From CAZBSE01 sp964494385 (GTDB taxonomy: Bacteria > Actinomycetota > Humimicrobiia > Humimicrobiales > Humimicrobiaceae): a stretch of 27,613 bases of DNA. Location: positions 1-27,613 of the forward strand of contig CAZBSE010000022.1 of assembly GCA_964494385.1 (NCBI GenBank). Reading direction: 5' to 3'. Below the pieces are notes generated by a model. The model saw only the letters and a list, made by a program, of their open reading frames with translations. It did not search any database and was not told the origin of the DNA. Of the stretch, positions 1 through 8,841 are shown in pieces; the first letter of the stretch is position 1, and every line of letters starts with the position of its first letter. The position numbers and the translations under genes are program-made.

Positions 1-53
1 AAAATTTTCTTTATGGTCAAGCCTTTATCTCTTACCCTCTCTCCGGGACACAT
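1..53 (-). CDS. Start of an unidentified leftward gene, cut by the window edge
   Basis: An ATG at 53-51 opens a frame that stays open to the window edge (17 codons, MCPGERVRDKGLTIKKI). A purine-rich GGGGGA lies 7 nt upstream, a plausible ribosome binding site, and a strong promoter with an overlapping palindrome lies at 71-119. The GLTxxxIL pattern is compatible with the first helix of a TetR-type regulator, and autoregulation through the palindrome would fit. Seventeen residues cannot establish a family, so this is an inference only. Confidence 0.35.
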   Translation of the reverse strand, partial: MCPGERVRDKGLTIKKI

Positions 54-70
54 ATTAATTTCCCCCATTA

Positions 71-92
71 ACTTACTTAATACTAAGTAAGT
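71..92. promoter_or_regulatory. Palindromic operator-like site
   Basis: ACTTACTTA (71-79) and TAAGTAAGT (84-92) are perfect inverted 9-bp arms around a 4-nt centre. A second, offset inverted pair, AATACT/AGTATT (79-84 and 90-95), overlaps it. The site covers the end of the -10 element and the expected transcription start of the leftward promoter. That is where a repressor would block initiation. No T-run follows, so it does not look like a terminator. Confidence 0.45.
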
Positions 93-119
93 ATTAACAT
101 TTATTTTAAATTATGTCAA
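91..119 (-). promoter_or_regulatory. Leftward promoter with consensus -35
   Basis: Read on the minus strand, a perfect TTGACA (119-114) is followed after exactly 17 bp by TAATAC (96-91). The -35 is consensus and the -10 matches only about half the consensus. It points at the truncated gene beginning at 53, and its -10 touches the palindrome at 71-92. Confidence 0.5.
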
Positions 120-253
120 TAATATTTTTAATAGAAATGATAACTTGAATTGAAAGGGTGCTCAAAATAATTATTTTAAAGATTCCAATTACACTCTTAA
201 AAAATAATACAGCTTACAGCAGTTAAGGATTAGTCAATTAATAATAAAGATAA

Positions 254-718
254 TCAGAGATTAAAAGTTTTTCTTACATCAGACATTAAATTATCCTGAA
301 TGCTTTCCATATCCGACCTGTTTTTTTCTTCTATATGGTCATAATTATATATATGCAGCATCCCGTGTATCATAAGCAGTATTATTTCAAGATCCAGGCT
401 CCAGTTTCCATTCTGGCACAGGGCATTGGACTGCGCAACCTCAGGACAGATAATTATTTCTCCTATGGTATAATTGCCGGCACCCAGTCCCATTCTTTCC
501 CTGTCGGTAAGATATGAAAAGGAAAGCACATCTGTTTCCTTATCTATATTTCTGTACTTCTTATTTAATTTTCTTATTTCTTCTTTATCCGAAAAGATAA
601 TATTCAACTCACTTCTTGAATTCTTATCGAATTTATTTGAAATATATGTCGCAGTTTCTTTTATTGAATCCAGATCCAGTTCCAGTTTATTTTGATTGTT
701 GATTAAAGCAACTTTCAT
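254..718 (-). CDS. ybeY: Endoribonuclease YbeY (16S rRNA 3'-end maturation)
   Basis: YbeY is a zinc-dependent single-strand endoribonuclease acting in 16S rRNA 3'-end maturation and 70S ribosome quality control. The 154-residue protein has the family length. It carries the metal motif HGMLHIYNYDH, with H118, H122 and H128 as the three zinc ligands, preceded by the conserved TDVLSFSY (62-69) and GEIIICPE (86-93) segments. The ATG overlaps the stop of the upstream 7TM-HD gene (ATGA), and GGAGG lies about 5 nt before it, so the two are translationally coupled. It is the last gene of the phoH-pgpH-ybeY run. No clear terminator follows it in 120-253. Confidence 0.96.
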   Translation of the reverse strand: MKVALINNQNKLELDLDSIKETATYISNKFDKNSRSELNIIFSDKEEIRKLNKKYRNIDKETDVLSFSYLTDRERMGLGAGNYTIGEIIICPEVAQSNALCQNGNWSLDLEIILLMIHGMLHIYNYDHIEEKNRSDMESIQDNLMSDVRKTFNL

Positions 719-2889
719 ATTGCCTCCGCTTTTGCCTTTGAATTGGGTTCGTCATATGAGAGCCTCGAATGGTAAATGGACATAAGCCCGTCAATCAGAG
801 TGTCTTTGACCATATTTATTTCCCTTAAAGTTATGTCCGTCTCGTTCAGCTGGCCGTCTTTTAATTTATCTTCAAATATATCATTTATCATCTGCTCTAT
901 TTTTTTTGGAGTTATATCCTTAATCGATCTGACAGCAGCCTCGGTTGAATCTGCCAGCATAAGAATTGCCGCCTCTTTGCTCTGCGGTTTTCTTGCCGGA
1001 TAGCGGAAATGTTCCTTAAGGCCATTTGAACTGCCGTTGGCAATGGTTTCTTTATCTTTCTGTTTCTCATAAAAATAGGTTATTATTGAATTACCGTGAT
1101 GCTGGGAGATAATGTTTAAAACCTTTTCGGGAATTTTACTTTTTGCCGCCATTTCCAGACCATCTTTTATATGGTTTGATATAATATTTCTACTCATGGA
1201 GGGATTCAGGCGGTCATGGATATTTTCAATATTTACCTGATTCTCATAAAAATATTCCGGCCTTTTCATTTTTCCAAGATCATGATAAAGTGCCGCTACC
1301 TTGACCAGCAGTGAATCGGCGCCTATTGCCTTTGCTGCACTTTCAGCAAGATGACCTACCAGAATGCTGTGATTGTAAGTGCCCGGAGCCGATATAAGCA
1401 GCTTCTTGAGCAGCGGCTGGTCGGTATGAGAAAGCTCCAGCAGCCTCATTGCAGTTACAACATTAAATGTAGATTCAATAAACGGCAAAAAGCCAATTGC
1501 AATAACGGCACAAATAATACCGTTTACGATCCCCAGCAAAGTATTTATTATTACTGTCTTTATCTCACCGCCGATAAGATTTACGGCTAAAAATAAAAAA
1601 GCAAGAACCAGCGAGCTTATAAAACCCGCTCTCATTACTGCGGACCTCTGTGAGACTTTTGACACCATATAAGTGGAAAAAATGCCCCCCAGTATATAGG
1701 CAATGGCTATACTGAAATCAAAATCAGTGGCAATGCCGGCAAATATTCCCAGACATATGGTTAACATCATTCCCAGACGTGCATTAAATAAAATAGTGCA
1801 TATAAGTGATGCTGCAATTATGGGAACCAGATAAATCCAGAAATTAAGATGTATGGACGACAGCAGGGTAAAAACTTCTATAAGAGCGGTAAATATAATA
1901 ACCAGTAGTGAATTAATGACTAATTTTTTGGTGTTATTAAATATATTCGGGTTAAATTTAAAAATATAAAATCCATATAAAAACATTATTACCGAAGATA
2001 TAAAAAATATATATAAGAATCTGTTCCAGTTGAATCCTCTCTGCATAAGACCCAGTTTTGTTAATATAAGAATATCCGTATCACCCACAATTTCACCTTC
2101 AAAAACAATGGTCTGGCCCTCAAGTATTGATACCATATGGGGACTTGTATTCAGTCTTGCATCTTCTCTCGCATTTTCAGTGGCAACAGGATCAAATATT
2201 GCCGTGGGTTCAATGTTCACTTCCAGAATACTGGTTACCAGAGGGACATTTTCCGGTTTTATATCCCCATCAGCTTCTGCCAGCCTGGTAGCTTCGATTT
2301 TGGCAAGGTCCGCTTCGGTTGGTTTTATTTCCTCTTTCATTATATCCCTGGCTATATCCTGGGTCTTTACCATAAGTTGATTGAGTTCCTCTGTAGATAA
2401 ACCAAGTGCCAGAGAAATAATGGAATTTGAGTACTGATTGCCCAGAAGGTTGTTCATGTATTCAGCTTTTTCTTCGAAAGATATATCTTCTTTTTTCTGT
2501 ACTATTCCGGTCAGCAGGTAAAAATATCTTATCCGGTAGAGAGCTCCCTCTTCGCCATTTAAGACATCCAGATTATAAACATATATATCCTCGATCCCGG
2601 CTTCATTTTTATTCATATCCTCTTCGGTTTTTACAGTATCTTCAAACTCTATCCCCCTGGCTGCTTTAATGGTCCTGGGACTGGGTTTTCCCAGCTCTAT
2701 GCCTATATCAGGAGAATAATTATATGAAAGGATAGCTATAACCAGACCGAGAGTTAAAGTAAATATATATATCCTCTGGGCAAATTTACTCCTGAATGAA
2801 AAATATTTCAGGAGAAAGTCCTTCATCCTCTTCATTTTTCCATCTTGTATTTTTAAAAGTCCTTTGTTATTTTTATTTCCCGATATCAT
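715..2889 (-). CDS. pgpH: 7TM-HD family cyclic-di-AMP phosphodiesterase (PgpH-like)
   Basis: This family degrades the second messenger c-di-AMP to pApA. The 724-residue protein has the full family architecture. There is one N-terminal membrane segment (about 38-58), a large extracytoplasmic 7TMR-HDED region (about 60-285), a block of seven hydrophobic segments (about 290-480), and a cytoplasmic HD domain. The HD pair lies in AALYHDLGK (H536, D537), and further conserved histidines follow in HDRLNP and ISQHHG. It sits 20 nt after phoH and overlaps ybeY by 4 nt, a neighbourhood well known in Bacillota. The start is an ATG with a modest GGGA upstream. The family assignment is firm; c-di-AMP as substrate is inferred from characterised relatives. 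Confidence 0.92.
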   Translation of the reverse strand: MISGNKNNKGLLKIQDGKMKRMKDFLLKYFSFRSKFAQRIYIFTLTLGLVIAILSYNYSPDIGIELGKPSPRTIKAARGIEFEDTVKTEEDMNKNEAGIEDIYVYNLDVLNGEEGALYRIRYFYLLTGIVQKKEDISFEEKAEYMNNLLGNQYSNSIISLALGLSTEELNQLMVKTQDIARDIMKEEIKPTEADLAKIEATRLAEADGDIKPENVPLVTSILEVNIEPTAIFDPVATENAREDARLNTSPHMVSILEGQTIVFEGEIVGDTDILILTKLGLMQRGFNWNRFLYIFFISSVIMFLYGFYIFKFNPNIFNNTKKLVINSLLVIIFTALIEVFTLLSSIHLNFWIYLVPIIAASLICTILFNARLGMMLTICLGIFAGIATDFDFSIAIAYILGGIFSTYMVSKVSQRSAVMRAGFISSLVLAFLFLAVNLIGGEIKTVIINTLLGIVNGIICAVIAIGFLPFIESTFNVVTAMRLLELSHTDQPLLKKLLISAPGTYNHSILVGHLAESAAKAIGADSLLVKVAALYHDLGKMKRPEYFYENQVNIENIHDRLNPSMSRNIISNHIKDGLEMAAKSKIPEKVLNIISQHHGNSIITYFYEKQKDKETIANGSSNGLKEHFRYPARKPQSKEAAILMLADSTEAAVRSIKDITPKKIEQMINDIFEDKLKDGQLNETDITLREINMVKDTLIDGLMSIYHSRLSYDEPNSKAKAEAI

Positions 2890-2909
2890 TTTGATCCCGC
2901 ATAAATCTA

Positions 2910-3872
2910 TTACTTTTTATTTTTATCTCCGTAGATTTTATAGGCATCCACAATTTTCTGTACCAGCTCATGCCTTACTACGTCTTTTGAACTTAAATAT
3001 ACAAACTCTATTCCCTGTATTCCGCCCAGAATATTTTTTACTATAATAAGACCAGATTCCTTATCATGGGGCAGGTCAATCTGGGTTATGTCACCAGTTA
3101 CCACTACCTTGGAGCCGAAACCCAGTCTGGTAAGAAACATCTTCATCTGTTCGGGAGAAGTATTTTGGGCCTCATCAAGAATAATAAATGAATCATTCAA
3201 TGTTCTTCCCCTCATATAGGCCAGAGGTACCACTTCGATAATACCCATATCCCTGTACTGCTGGAATTTCTCTACATCCAGCATCTCATATAAGGCATCA
3301 TATAAGGGCCTTAGATAAGGATTAACTTTATCGTATATATCACCCGGCAGGTATCCAAGTTTTTCACCTGCTTCAACTACAGGTTTTATTAAAATTATGC
3401 GCCCTATAATATTTTCCCTCAGAGCCTCAACAGCCATTGCCAGGGCCAGATATGTTTTACCTGTTCCCGCAGGCCCTATACCGAAAATAATTGTATTTTC
3501 CTTTATTGCCTCAATATATTTTTTTTGACCCGCTGTACGAGGCTTGATTTTTTTCCCGCTGTTTACTACTATACTGTTTTTAAATATCTCATGGGGCTCC
3601 AGATCTGATCTATCTTCCATAATTTTTATAGAATCACTGACTTTCTGAGAATTTAATTTCTGCCCCAGGTTTAACTGTAATACCAACTCTTCTATAAGCC
3701 TGGCAACTTCTTTTACATTCTTGCTCTTTCCGGATATCTCCAGATCGTTCCCCAGAACAAAAATCTCTACGTTATATTTTCTTTCTATAAGCTGAAGCAG
3801 TTTATCTCTGTCACCGATTAATTCAGCCGTTGAATGATCGCCCTTAAATTCTAGATTTAATTTTTCTTTCAC
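2910..3872 (-). CDS. phoH: PhoH family ATPase
   Basis: PhoH-like proteins are P-loop ATPases resembling the helicase core of superfamily 1 and are linked to RNA metabolism; the exact role is unsettled. The 320-residue protein has an N-terminal KH-like part (about 1-75). Walker A is GPAGTGKT (133-140) and Walker B is IILDEAQN (230-237), followed by GDITQIDLP. It starts with GTG. The Shine-Dalgarno AGGAGG lies unusually far upstream (about 12 nt), with a 6-bp hairpin in between. It is the first gene of the phoH-pgpH-ybeY operon, preceded by a 118-bp AT-rich spacer. Confidence 0.95.
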   Translation of the reverse strand: MKEKLNLEFKGDHSTAELIGDRDKLLQLIERKYNVEIFVLGNDLEISGKSKNVKEVARLIEELVLQLNLGQKLNSQKVSDSIKIMEDRSDLEPHEIFKNSIVVNSGKKIKPRTAGQKKYIEAIKENTIIFGIGPAGTGKTYLALAMAVEALRENIIGRIILIKPVVEAGEKLGYLPGDIYDKVNPYLRPLYDALYEMLDVEKFQQYRDMGIIEVVPLAYMRGRTLNDSFIILDEAQNTSPEQMKMFLTRLGFGSKVVVTGDITQIDLPHDKESGLIIVKNILGGIQGIEFVYLSSKDVVRHELVQKIVDAYKIYGDKNKK

Positions 3873-3873
3873 T

Positions 3874-3892
3874 GGAGTTAAAAACTCCTCCT
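3874..3892 (-). promoter_or_regulatory. Hairpin overlapping the phoH ribosome binding site
   Basis: On the minus strand AGGAGGAGTT-TTT-AACTCC precedes the GTG start. GGAGTT (3888-3883) and AACTCC (3879-3874) form a perfect 6-bp stem with a 3-nt loop that takes in part of the Shine-Dalgarno. If it forms, it would either hide the site or shorten its long spacing to the GTG. Confidence 0.4.
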
Positions 3893-3990
3893 TTTATAAT
3901 TTTATCCTATATCATCATTATATTATAAATAAATAAATAAATTAGAAGTTAAAAAAATAGGTAAATAACTAATATGAAATATTAAAAATC

Positions 3991-4347
3991 CTAACCAGGG
4001 GGCCAATTAAACTTTCTTTTTCCCAGTATGTGAAAATGCAGGTGATTCACGCTCTGTCCGGCGCCGCTGCCAGTATTGGCAACCACTCTGAATCCTTCTT
4101 TATCCAGCCCCAGCTTCAGTGCCGTGCTGCTTATCGCTTCCATCAGTTCTTTTATCAGCTTGCAATCCAGTTTACTGACTTCAAGTATGGAGCTAACATG
4201 CTTTTTTGGTAAAGCCAGAAGATGCACAGGCGCCTTTGGCGATATATCCTTAAATATTAAAACATTATCACTTTCAAAAACTATATCACTTTTAATCTCT
4301 TTATTTAAAATCTTACAAAAAAGACAATCTTTTGTTCCGGTTTCCAT
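3991..4347 (-). CDS. HIT family nucleotide hydrolase (HINT-like)
   Basis: Histidine-triad proteins of the HINT branch hydrolyse nucleoside phosphoramidates and adenylated lysine. The 118-residue protein has family length. The histidine triad HLHFHILG lies near the end (H102, H104, H106). The family's N-terminal CLFCKI pair (C8, C11) and ISPKAPVHLLALPKKH segment are both present. It lies between mtaB and phoH and has its own promoter (4401-4428), so it may be transcribed separately from mtaB. The physiological substrate cannot be told from sequence. Confidence 0.93.
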   Translation of the reverse strand: METGTKDCLFCKILNKEIKSDIVFESDNVLIFKDISPKAPVHLLALPKKHVSSILEVSKLDCKLIKELMEAISSTALKLGLDKEGFRVVANTGSGAGQSVNHLHFHILGKRKFNWPPG

Positions 4348-4400
4348 AATTCTTAATTTTCATATAATTTTATTATAACCAATCTTATCCTAAGTGGGAG

Positions 4401-4428
4401 ATTATACTATTTTTTAAAATTTTTACAA
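4401..4428 (-). promoter_or_regulatory. Promoter of the HIT gene
   Basis: On the minus strand TTGTAA (4428-4423), 16 bp and a perfect TATAAT (4406-4401) lie about 54 nt before the HIT start, in the 127-bp gap after mtaB. Confidence 0.5.
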
Positions 4429-4474
4429 CTTTTCAAAATTTATGAATTCTACAAAATCATCCGTCATTTTAATT

Positions 4475-5785
4475 TCAGGATAATGCTCCCTCCAGCCCGT
4501 TTTTATATAAAGAATTTGTAGATACCTTCAGTATTTTACCCTTAAGCAGAGAGAAATCTTTACCGCCCAGTGAGAAATAAACTTTAATATAGTTCCCGGA
4601 GGTTCCGCCTGCCAGATTATTTCTATCATACATTTCTTCACAGACGACGTTCAAGCATTTCCCCATATTATTTTTAAAATAAGTATTTCTCAATTTATCT
4701 CCTGCATCTCTTAAAATTCTGCTTCTTTCGGATTTAACCTTTTCATCTATCTGACCGTTCATCATATAAGCTGCAGTATGAATTCTTCCGGAAAATTTAA
4801 AAACATGTATTTTGCTGAAAGCCGCTCTTTTTATTACTTTTACCGTCTGCATAAAATCTTTTCTGCTTTCACCGGGAAAACCTGCTATCACATCTGTGGT
4901 CAGGGCAATACCCGGAAAATTTTTCTTTAGCATCCCGATTTTTTTAATATAATATCCGGCGGTATACGGCCTTCTCATCAGTTCAAGAATCCTGTCGCTT
5001 CCGCTCTGAAGGGGTATGTGCAGGTGCCGTGCAAAACGCTTGCTTTTTTTCTCTAAAACCTCAAGTATCCCACTGTTAATCTCATTTACTTCAATTGAAC
5101 TGATCCTTATCCTTTTTATTCCGGTCCGCTCGGTAATTTCTTCCAGCAAATCGGCCAAACAGGCATTTCTTTTGTCGGAATCTAAATTGCTGATGCCTAA
5201 ATCAACCCCGTACTTTCCAATATGAACTCCGGTAAGAACAATTTCCTCAAAACCATCTTTCTGGAGAGTTATTATATTATTGAGAACTTCCTCCTGCGGT
5301 ACACTTCTGTACTTTCCTCTGACTTTTGGAACTATGCAATAACTGCAGTTTTGCTCACAGCCGTCCTGTATTTTTACCATCGGCCTTGAACGCAAGAATC
5401 CGCTATGGGAGCAGGTATCCGGATTGATATTTTCTTTACCTTTTCCGTCCACCGACATTTCTACAATTAACTTTATTATTTTATGTTTATTCTTATTCTC
5501 TACTATAAAATCTGCACCGCAGTTGTTTAAAAATTCCCTGTTATATGCAATAAAACAGCCGGTAACAATTATTTTACTGCTGTTATTTCTTAATTTGATC
5601 CTTCTTATAAGCTGTCTGGTTTTTCTGTCACTCTGCGAGGTAACCGTACAGGTATTAATAATGCAGAAATCAGGGCTGTCCTGCCACTGGACAGGCTCCA
5701 GACCTTTTTTTATTAAATTCCTTGCTATAAAATCCGATTCGCTTTGGTTGACTTTGCAGCCAAGCGTATCTATGGAAAATCTCAT
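4475..5785 (-). CDS. mtaB: tRNA t6A37 methylthiotransferase MtaB
   Basis: MtaB is a radical-SAM enzyme that adds a methylthio group to t6A at position 37 of ANN-decoding tRNAs, giving ms2t6A. The 436-residue protein has the three methylthiotransferase domains. The N-terminal UPF0004 cluster ligands are C10 (TLGCKVNQ), C46 and C77. The radical-SAM triad CEQNCSYC is C143, C147, C150, and a TRAM-like RNA-binding tail spans about 370-436. The KVNQSES signature and overall pattern favour MtaB over MiaB or RimO. It overlaps the end of rsmE by 4 nt (ATGA). Its substrate t6A is made by the tsa genes at the right of the window. Confidence 0.93.
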   Translation of the reverse strand: MRFSIDTLGCKVNQSESDFIARNLIKKGLEPVQWQDSPDFCIINTCTVTSQSDRKTRQLIRRIKLRNNSSKIIVTGCFIAYNREFLNNCGADFIVENKNKHKIIKLIVEMSVDGKGKENINPDTCSHSGFLRSRPMVKIQDGCEQNCSYCIVPKVRGKYRSVPQEEVLNNIITLQKDGFEEIVLTGVHIGKYGVDLGISNLDSDKRNACLADLLEEITERTGIKRIRISSIEVNEINSGILEVLEKKSKRFARHLHIPLQSGSDRILELMRRPYTAGYYIKKIGMLKKNFPGIALTTDVIAGFPGESRKDFMQTVKVIKRAAFSKIHVFKFSGRIHTAAYMMNGQIDEKVKSERSRILRDAGDKLRNTYFKNNMGKCLNVVCEEMYDRNNLAGGTSGNYIKVYFSLGGKDFSLLKGKILKVSTNSLYKNGLEGALS

Positions 5786-6516
5786 CTTTTTATGCTTTTA
5801 TATCTGGCAAAATAATCAAGTATGGATAAGAAATAGATGGCAGCGGTCTCGGCCCTGTAGATATTCCTGCCAAATTTTATTTCTCTTGCCTTCCTGTCTT
5901 TTAAGGAATCCACTTCATCAGTTTCAAAACCGCCTTCGGGCCCTATTATATAACCGATACTTGAAACGCTCCCGATTTCATCCAGGCTTCCCTTATCATC
6001 CGGACTCTTCTCGTAAGGAACAAAAAATAAATCATGATCCGAAATTTTTATATCACAAATGTTTTCAGGCGATAAGATTTTGCATTTAAAGTCCCTCTTG
6101 CTTTGTTCCGAAGCCCTGTCGGAGATTTTCTGCCATCTGTCAATTTTTTCGGCGATCTTACTGCCGTCTGTAATAACTCTTGCACTTACAACCGGCACTA
6201 TTCCATCAACTCCTATCTCAGTTGATTTCTGGATCACGAATTCCATCGAATTTTTTTTAAGCACGCACTGGTAAAGTATAAGCCGGGGAACCTTTCCGGT
6301 AATTCTACATTTATTTTTTACAGCCAGTATAGCTTCAGATTTTTTGATGTCCGTAATTTCGGTCTTGTATCTGCAGCTTTCATTATCCGATATATGAACC
6401 GTATCCCCCACTCTGCATCTCAGTACATTTATAAGATGGTTCAGGTCCTCTCCTGTAATTTTTATTTTATTTTCTAAAATATTCCCGTGATCGACAAAAA
6501 AATATGGGTAACTCAT
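5782..6516 (-). CDS. rsmE: 16S rRNA (uracil-1498-N3) methyltransferase RsmE
   Basis: RsmE is a SPOUT-class SAM-dependent methyltransferase that methylates U1498 in helix 44 of 16S rRNA. The 244-residue protein has an N-terminal PUA-like part (about 1-75). It then shows the family motifs: QKSTEIGVDGI (96-106), EQSKR (137-141), the SAM-knot motif GPEGGF (192-197) and RAETAA (221-226). The ATG is only 1-2 nt after AGGAA, a tight spacing, but the protein begins where the family begins. It follows dnaJ after about 95 bp, as in actinobacteria, and is coupled to mtaB. Confidence 0.95.
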   Translation of the reverse strand: MSYPYFFVDHGNILENKIKITGEDLNHLINVLRCRVGDTVHISDNESCRYKTEITDIKKSEAILAVKNKCRITGKVPRLILYQCVLKKNSMEFVIQKSTEIGVDGIVPVVSARVITDGSKIAEKIDRWQKISDRASEQSKRDFKCKILSPENICDIKISDHDLFFVPYEKSPDDKGSLDEIGSVSSIGYIIGPEGGFETDEVDSLKDRKAREIKFGRNIYRAETAAIYFLSILDYFARYKSIKR

Positions 6517-6611
6517 TTCCTAAAAATTCTTCAAATAATATTACTGATATGACCCGGTAAAGTAATGTAAGAAAGTAGGCCCGCCTGTATTTAAAATACA
6601 CAGCTGCTGCA

Positions 6612-7706
6612 TCAATTGCCGACGGTTTCTTTTCTGATCTGCGCATATTCTTTTAAAAGTTCCTTTTCTCTGCCGGTTAGCCTGGTAGGGACTTTAACAT
6701 CTATATTGATGATTTGATCACCTCTCCTATACCCGTTGAGCTGTACCATTCCCCTGGACTTAAGAATTATTTTATCATTCGGTTGGGTTCCGGGCTTGAT
6801 ATTTACTTTCTCTTTGCCGTCAAGAGTTTCAACTTCCAGCCCGCAGCCAAGCGCAGCCTGGGCAAATGATATCTCTACTTTTGAAAGCACTTCATTCCCA
6901 TCCCGCTCAAATCCGGGATAAGGAACCACATTTATAGTCACAAATAAATCACCATTTACAGAGTTTCTTCCCAGTGAATTTCCCTTTCCGGAAACTCTTA
7001 ATCTGTCCCCGTCATGTATGCCTGCAGGTATATTTATTTTTACTTTATTCTTCTTTCTGTAGTAACCTTTTCCCCTGCATTTATTACAGGGATCTTTTAT
7101 TACCTCTCCCGTTCCCATACAGGTTCTGCAGGCTGCAGTGGTAATTATATTTCCAATAAGTGTCTGCCTTGCGGTCCTTACCTTTCCGGTACCGCCGCAT
7201 TCACTGCAGGTTACAATACCATCATCTGCAGTGCTTCCTTTTCCCCTGCAGACTTCACAGGTATCATCAACTTTGTACTCAATTTCTTTTTTAACGCCGT
7301 ATGCTGACTCTTTGAAGCTTATTCTTACTTCAGCATTCACATCGGAGCCTTTTTTTATGCGCCTGCCCCCGCTTCTTGACGAAAAAGTGCTGCCGAAGCT
7401 GCTGCCAAAGAATGTATTGAATATATCCCCAAAACCAAATTCCGAAAATACACTTCCAAAATCAAAGTCCTCAAACAGGCTTCTGCTGAATCCAAACTGG
7501 TTGTATTGCCTTCTTTTTTCTTCATTGCTCAGTACGGCATAAGCTTCGGAAATTTCTTTAAACTTCTCCTCCGATTCAGGATCACCATTATTTACATCGG
7601 GGTGATATTTATGAGCAAGTTTTCTATATTCTCTTTTTATCTGGTCTGAAGTACAGTCCCTGGACAGACCCAGGACTTTATAATAATCTCTTTTGTTTCC
7701 GGCCAA
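6612..7706 (-). CDS. dnaJ: Chaperone DnaJ (type I Hsp40)
   Basis: This co-chaperone stimulates DnaK ATP hydrolysis and delivers unfolded clients. All type I parts are present in 364 residues: J domain with HPD at 35-37, a short G/F-rich stretch (about 71-110), and four CxxCxGxG zinc repeats. The repeat cysteines are C150/C153, C167/C170, C193/C196 and C207/C210. A C-terminal substrate-binding region follows. The start is TTG, supported by GAGGTGG about 6 nt upstream; no ATG fits the J-domain start. It follows hrcA by about 100 bp, and neither grpE nor dnaK is nearby, the arrangement of the actinobacterial dnaJ2 locus. Confidence 0.96.
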   Translation of the reverse strand: MAGNKRDYYKVLGLSRDCTSDQIKREYRKLAHKYHPDVNNGDPESEEKFKEISEAYAVLSNEEKRRQYNQFGFSRSLFEDFDFGSVFSEFGFGDIFNTFFGSSFGSTFSSRSGGRRIKKGSDVNAEVRISFKESAYGVKKEIEYKVDDTCEVCRGKGSTADDGIVTCSECGGTGKVRTARQTLIGNIITTAACRTCMGTGEVIKDPCNKCRGKGYYRKKNKVKINIPAGIHDGDRLRVSGKGNSLGRNSVNGDLFVTINVVPYPGFERDGNEVLSKVEISFAQAALGCGLEVETLDGKEKVNIKPGTQPNDKIILKSRGMVQLNGYRRGDQIINIDVKVPTRLTGREKELLKEYAQIRKETVGN

Positions 7707-7806
7707 TTAAAACCACCTCAATAAAAAAATAAATTTAAAAATTTAGAAATAACAGCGCAGAAATAATAACCCATTTTAATATTTATTTCCAGTTTTAATC
7801 GGGCAA

Positions 7807-8841
7807 TTATGTCCTGGAATTAAATATATCAGTAAGATTTTTTCTGAAAAGATTAAGATTCCTTATCACTCTTGGATAATCCATTCTTTTGGGCCCTAGA
7901 ACGCCTATGGCTCCGGTAGAGTTTCCATAAATTTTATACTTTGATGCTATCAGGCTCAGGTCCTCAGTTCCTTCCTCGAATAATTCCGAACCGATCTTTA
8001 TTATAAAATCCCCGTCACCGGAGGAACCCACCAGCAGCCTGGCAAGCAAATATTCATTTTCTATAACTCTCATAATATTCTGTATCTTTTTCAGGTCTAT
8101 AAATTCCGGCTGCTGCAGTATTACCGATGTGCCGTGTATGAAAATCCTTTTATAGCTGAAACTTTCTTTAATGCACTCTTTGATCAGTTCAACAATTTTA
8201 TTTATAAGAAGTATCAAATATGAGTCGCCCTCTTTTACTTTTATATCTCCAATATCAATAATGTTTCTATCCCTGAGCTGTGAATTCAGGATACCTGCCA
8301 CTCCCTGCAGATCCAGGTCCGTATAGTTACCCTCCAGAACAAAGTTTCTTTTATAAACTCTGCCCGTATCGGTAATAAAAACCATAAGCAGTTTCCCGCC
8401 GTGAAACCTTAAAAGTTCGATATGCTTGAACCTGCTCTGTTGAATCGTAGGAGCCGCAATCATTGAAAGGTAATTGGTAAATTTTGCCAGCAGTTCGACG
8501 GATTTCTGCAGGACTACCTCTATCTCCATGTCTTTACCGATTACATTATCAAGCCCGGTACTGCTTTCGGAACTTCCGGTGTTCCGATCCATTTCTTCTC
8601 TTATAACATTGTCCGCATAAAATCTATATCCTTTATCCGTAGGCATTCTTCCGGCCGATGTGTGTGGATGGGTCAAATACCCCATTTCTTCAAGTTCGGA
8701 CATTTCCCTTCTTATGGTTGCCGAACTCAGATCGAACTCCGAATTCTGGGCTATCTTTTTTGATGAGACAGGACCGGCTTTCAGAATAAATTTACTGATA
8801 ACTTCCCTTAATATTCCCTTTTTTCTTTCGGTAAATTTCAC
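7807..8841 (-). CDS. hrcA: Heat-inducible transcriptional repressor HrcA
   Basis: HrcA binds CIRCE operators and represses chaperone genes, its activity depending on GroEL. It has an N-terminal winged-helix domain containing SSATIRREMSELEEMGYLTH and HTSAGRMPTDKGYRFY, both diagnostic. A GAF-like middle follows, with an IGVLGPKRMDYPRVI segment near the C-terminus. I chose the GTG at 8841 (344 aa) because AAGGA lies about 10 nt upstream. A TTG at 8850 is possible but directly abuts that ribosome binding site. I see no CIRCE in its own upstream region, while a near-perfect one lies before groES at 23832-23858. Confidence 0.95.
   Translation of the reverse strand: MKFTERKKGILREVISKFILKAGPVSSKKIAQNSEFDLSSATIRREMSELEEMGYLTHPHTSAGRMPTDKGYRFYADNVIREEMDRNTGSSESSTGLDNVIGKDMEIEVVLQKSVELLAKFTNYLSMIAAPTIQQSRFKHIELLRFHGGKLLMVFITDTGRVYKRNFVLEGNYTDLDLQGVAGILNSQLRDRNIIDIGDIKVKEGDSYLILLINKIVELIKECIKESFSYKRIFIHGTSVILQQPEFIDLKKIQNIMRVIENEYLLARLLVGSSGDGDFIIKIGSELFEEGTEDLSLIASKYKIYGNSTGAIGVLGPKRMDYPRVIRNLNLFRKNLTDIFNSRT

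Noticed and set aside
5424..6089. 221-codon plus-strand frame opposite mtaB/rsmE
   Set aside because: It lies antisense to two well-supported genes and shows no recognisable domain or ribosome binding site.
6586..6600. TGTATTT/AAATACA palindrome between dnaJ and rsmE as a terminator
   Set aside because: The loop would be a single base and it is followed by GGCGGG, not a T-run, on the transcribed strand.
7725..7745. AT-only hairpin (TAAATTT/AAATTTA with T-run) between hrcA and dnaJ as a terminator
   Set aside because: The stem has no G-C pairs and the two genes are expected to be co-transcribed; base composition alone explains it.
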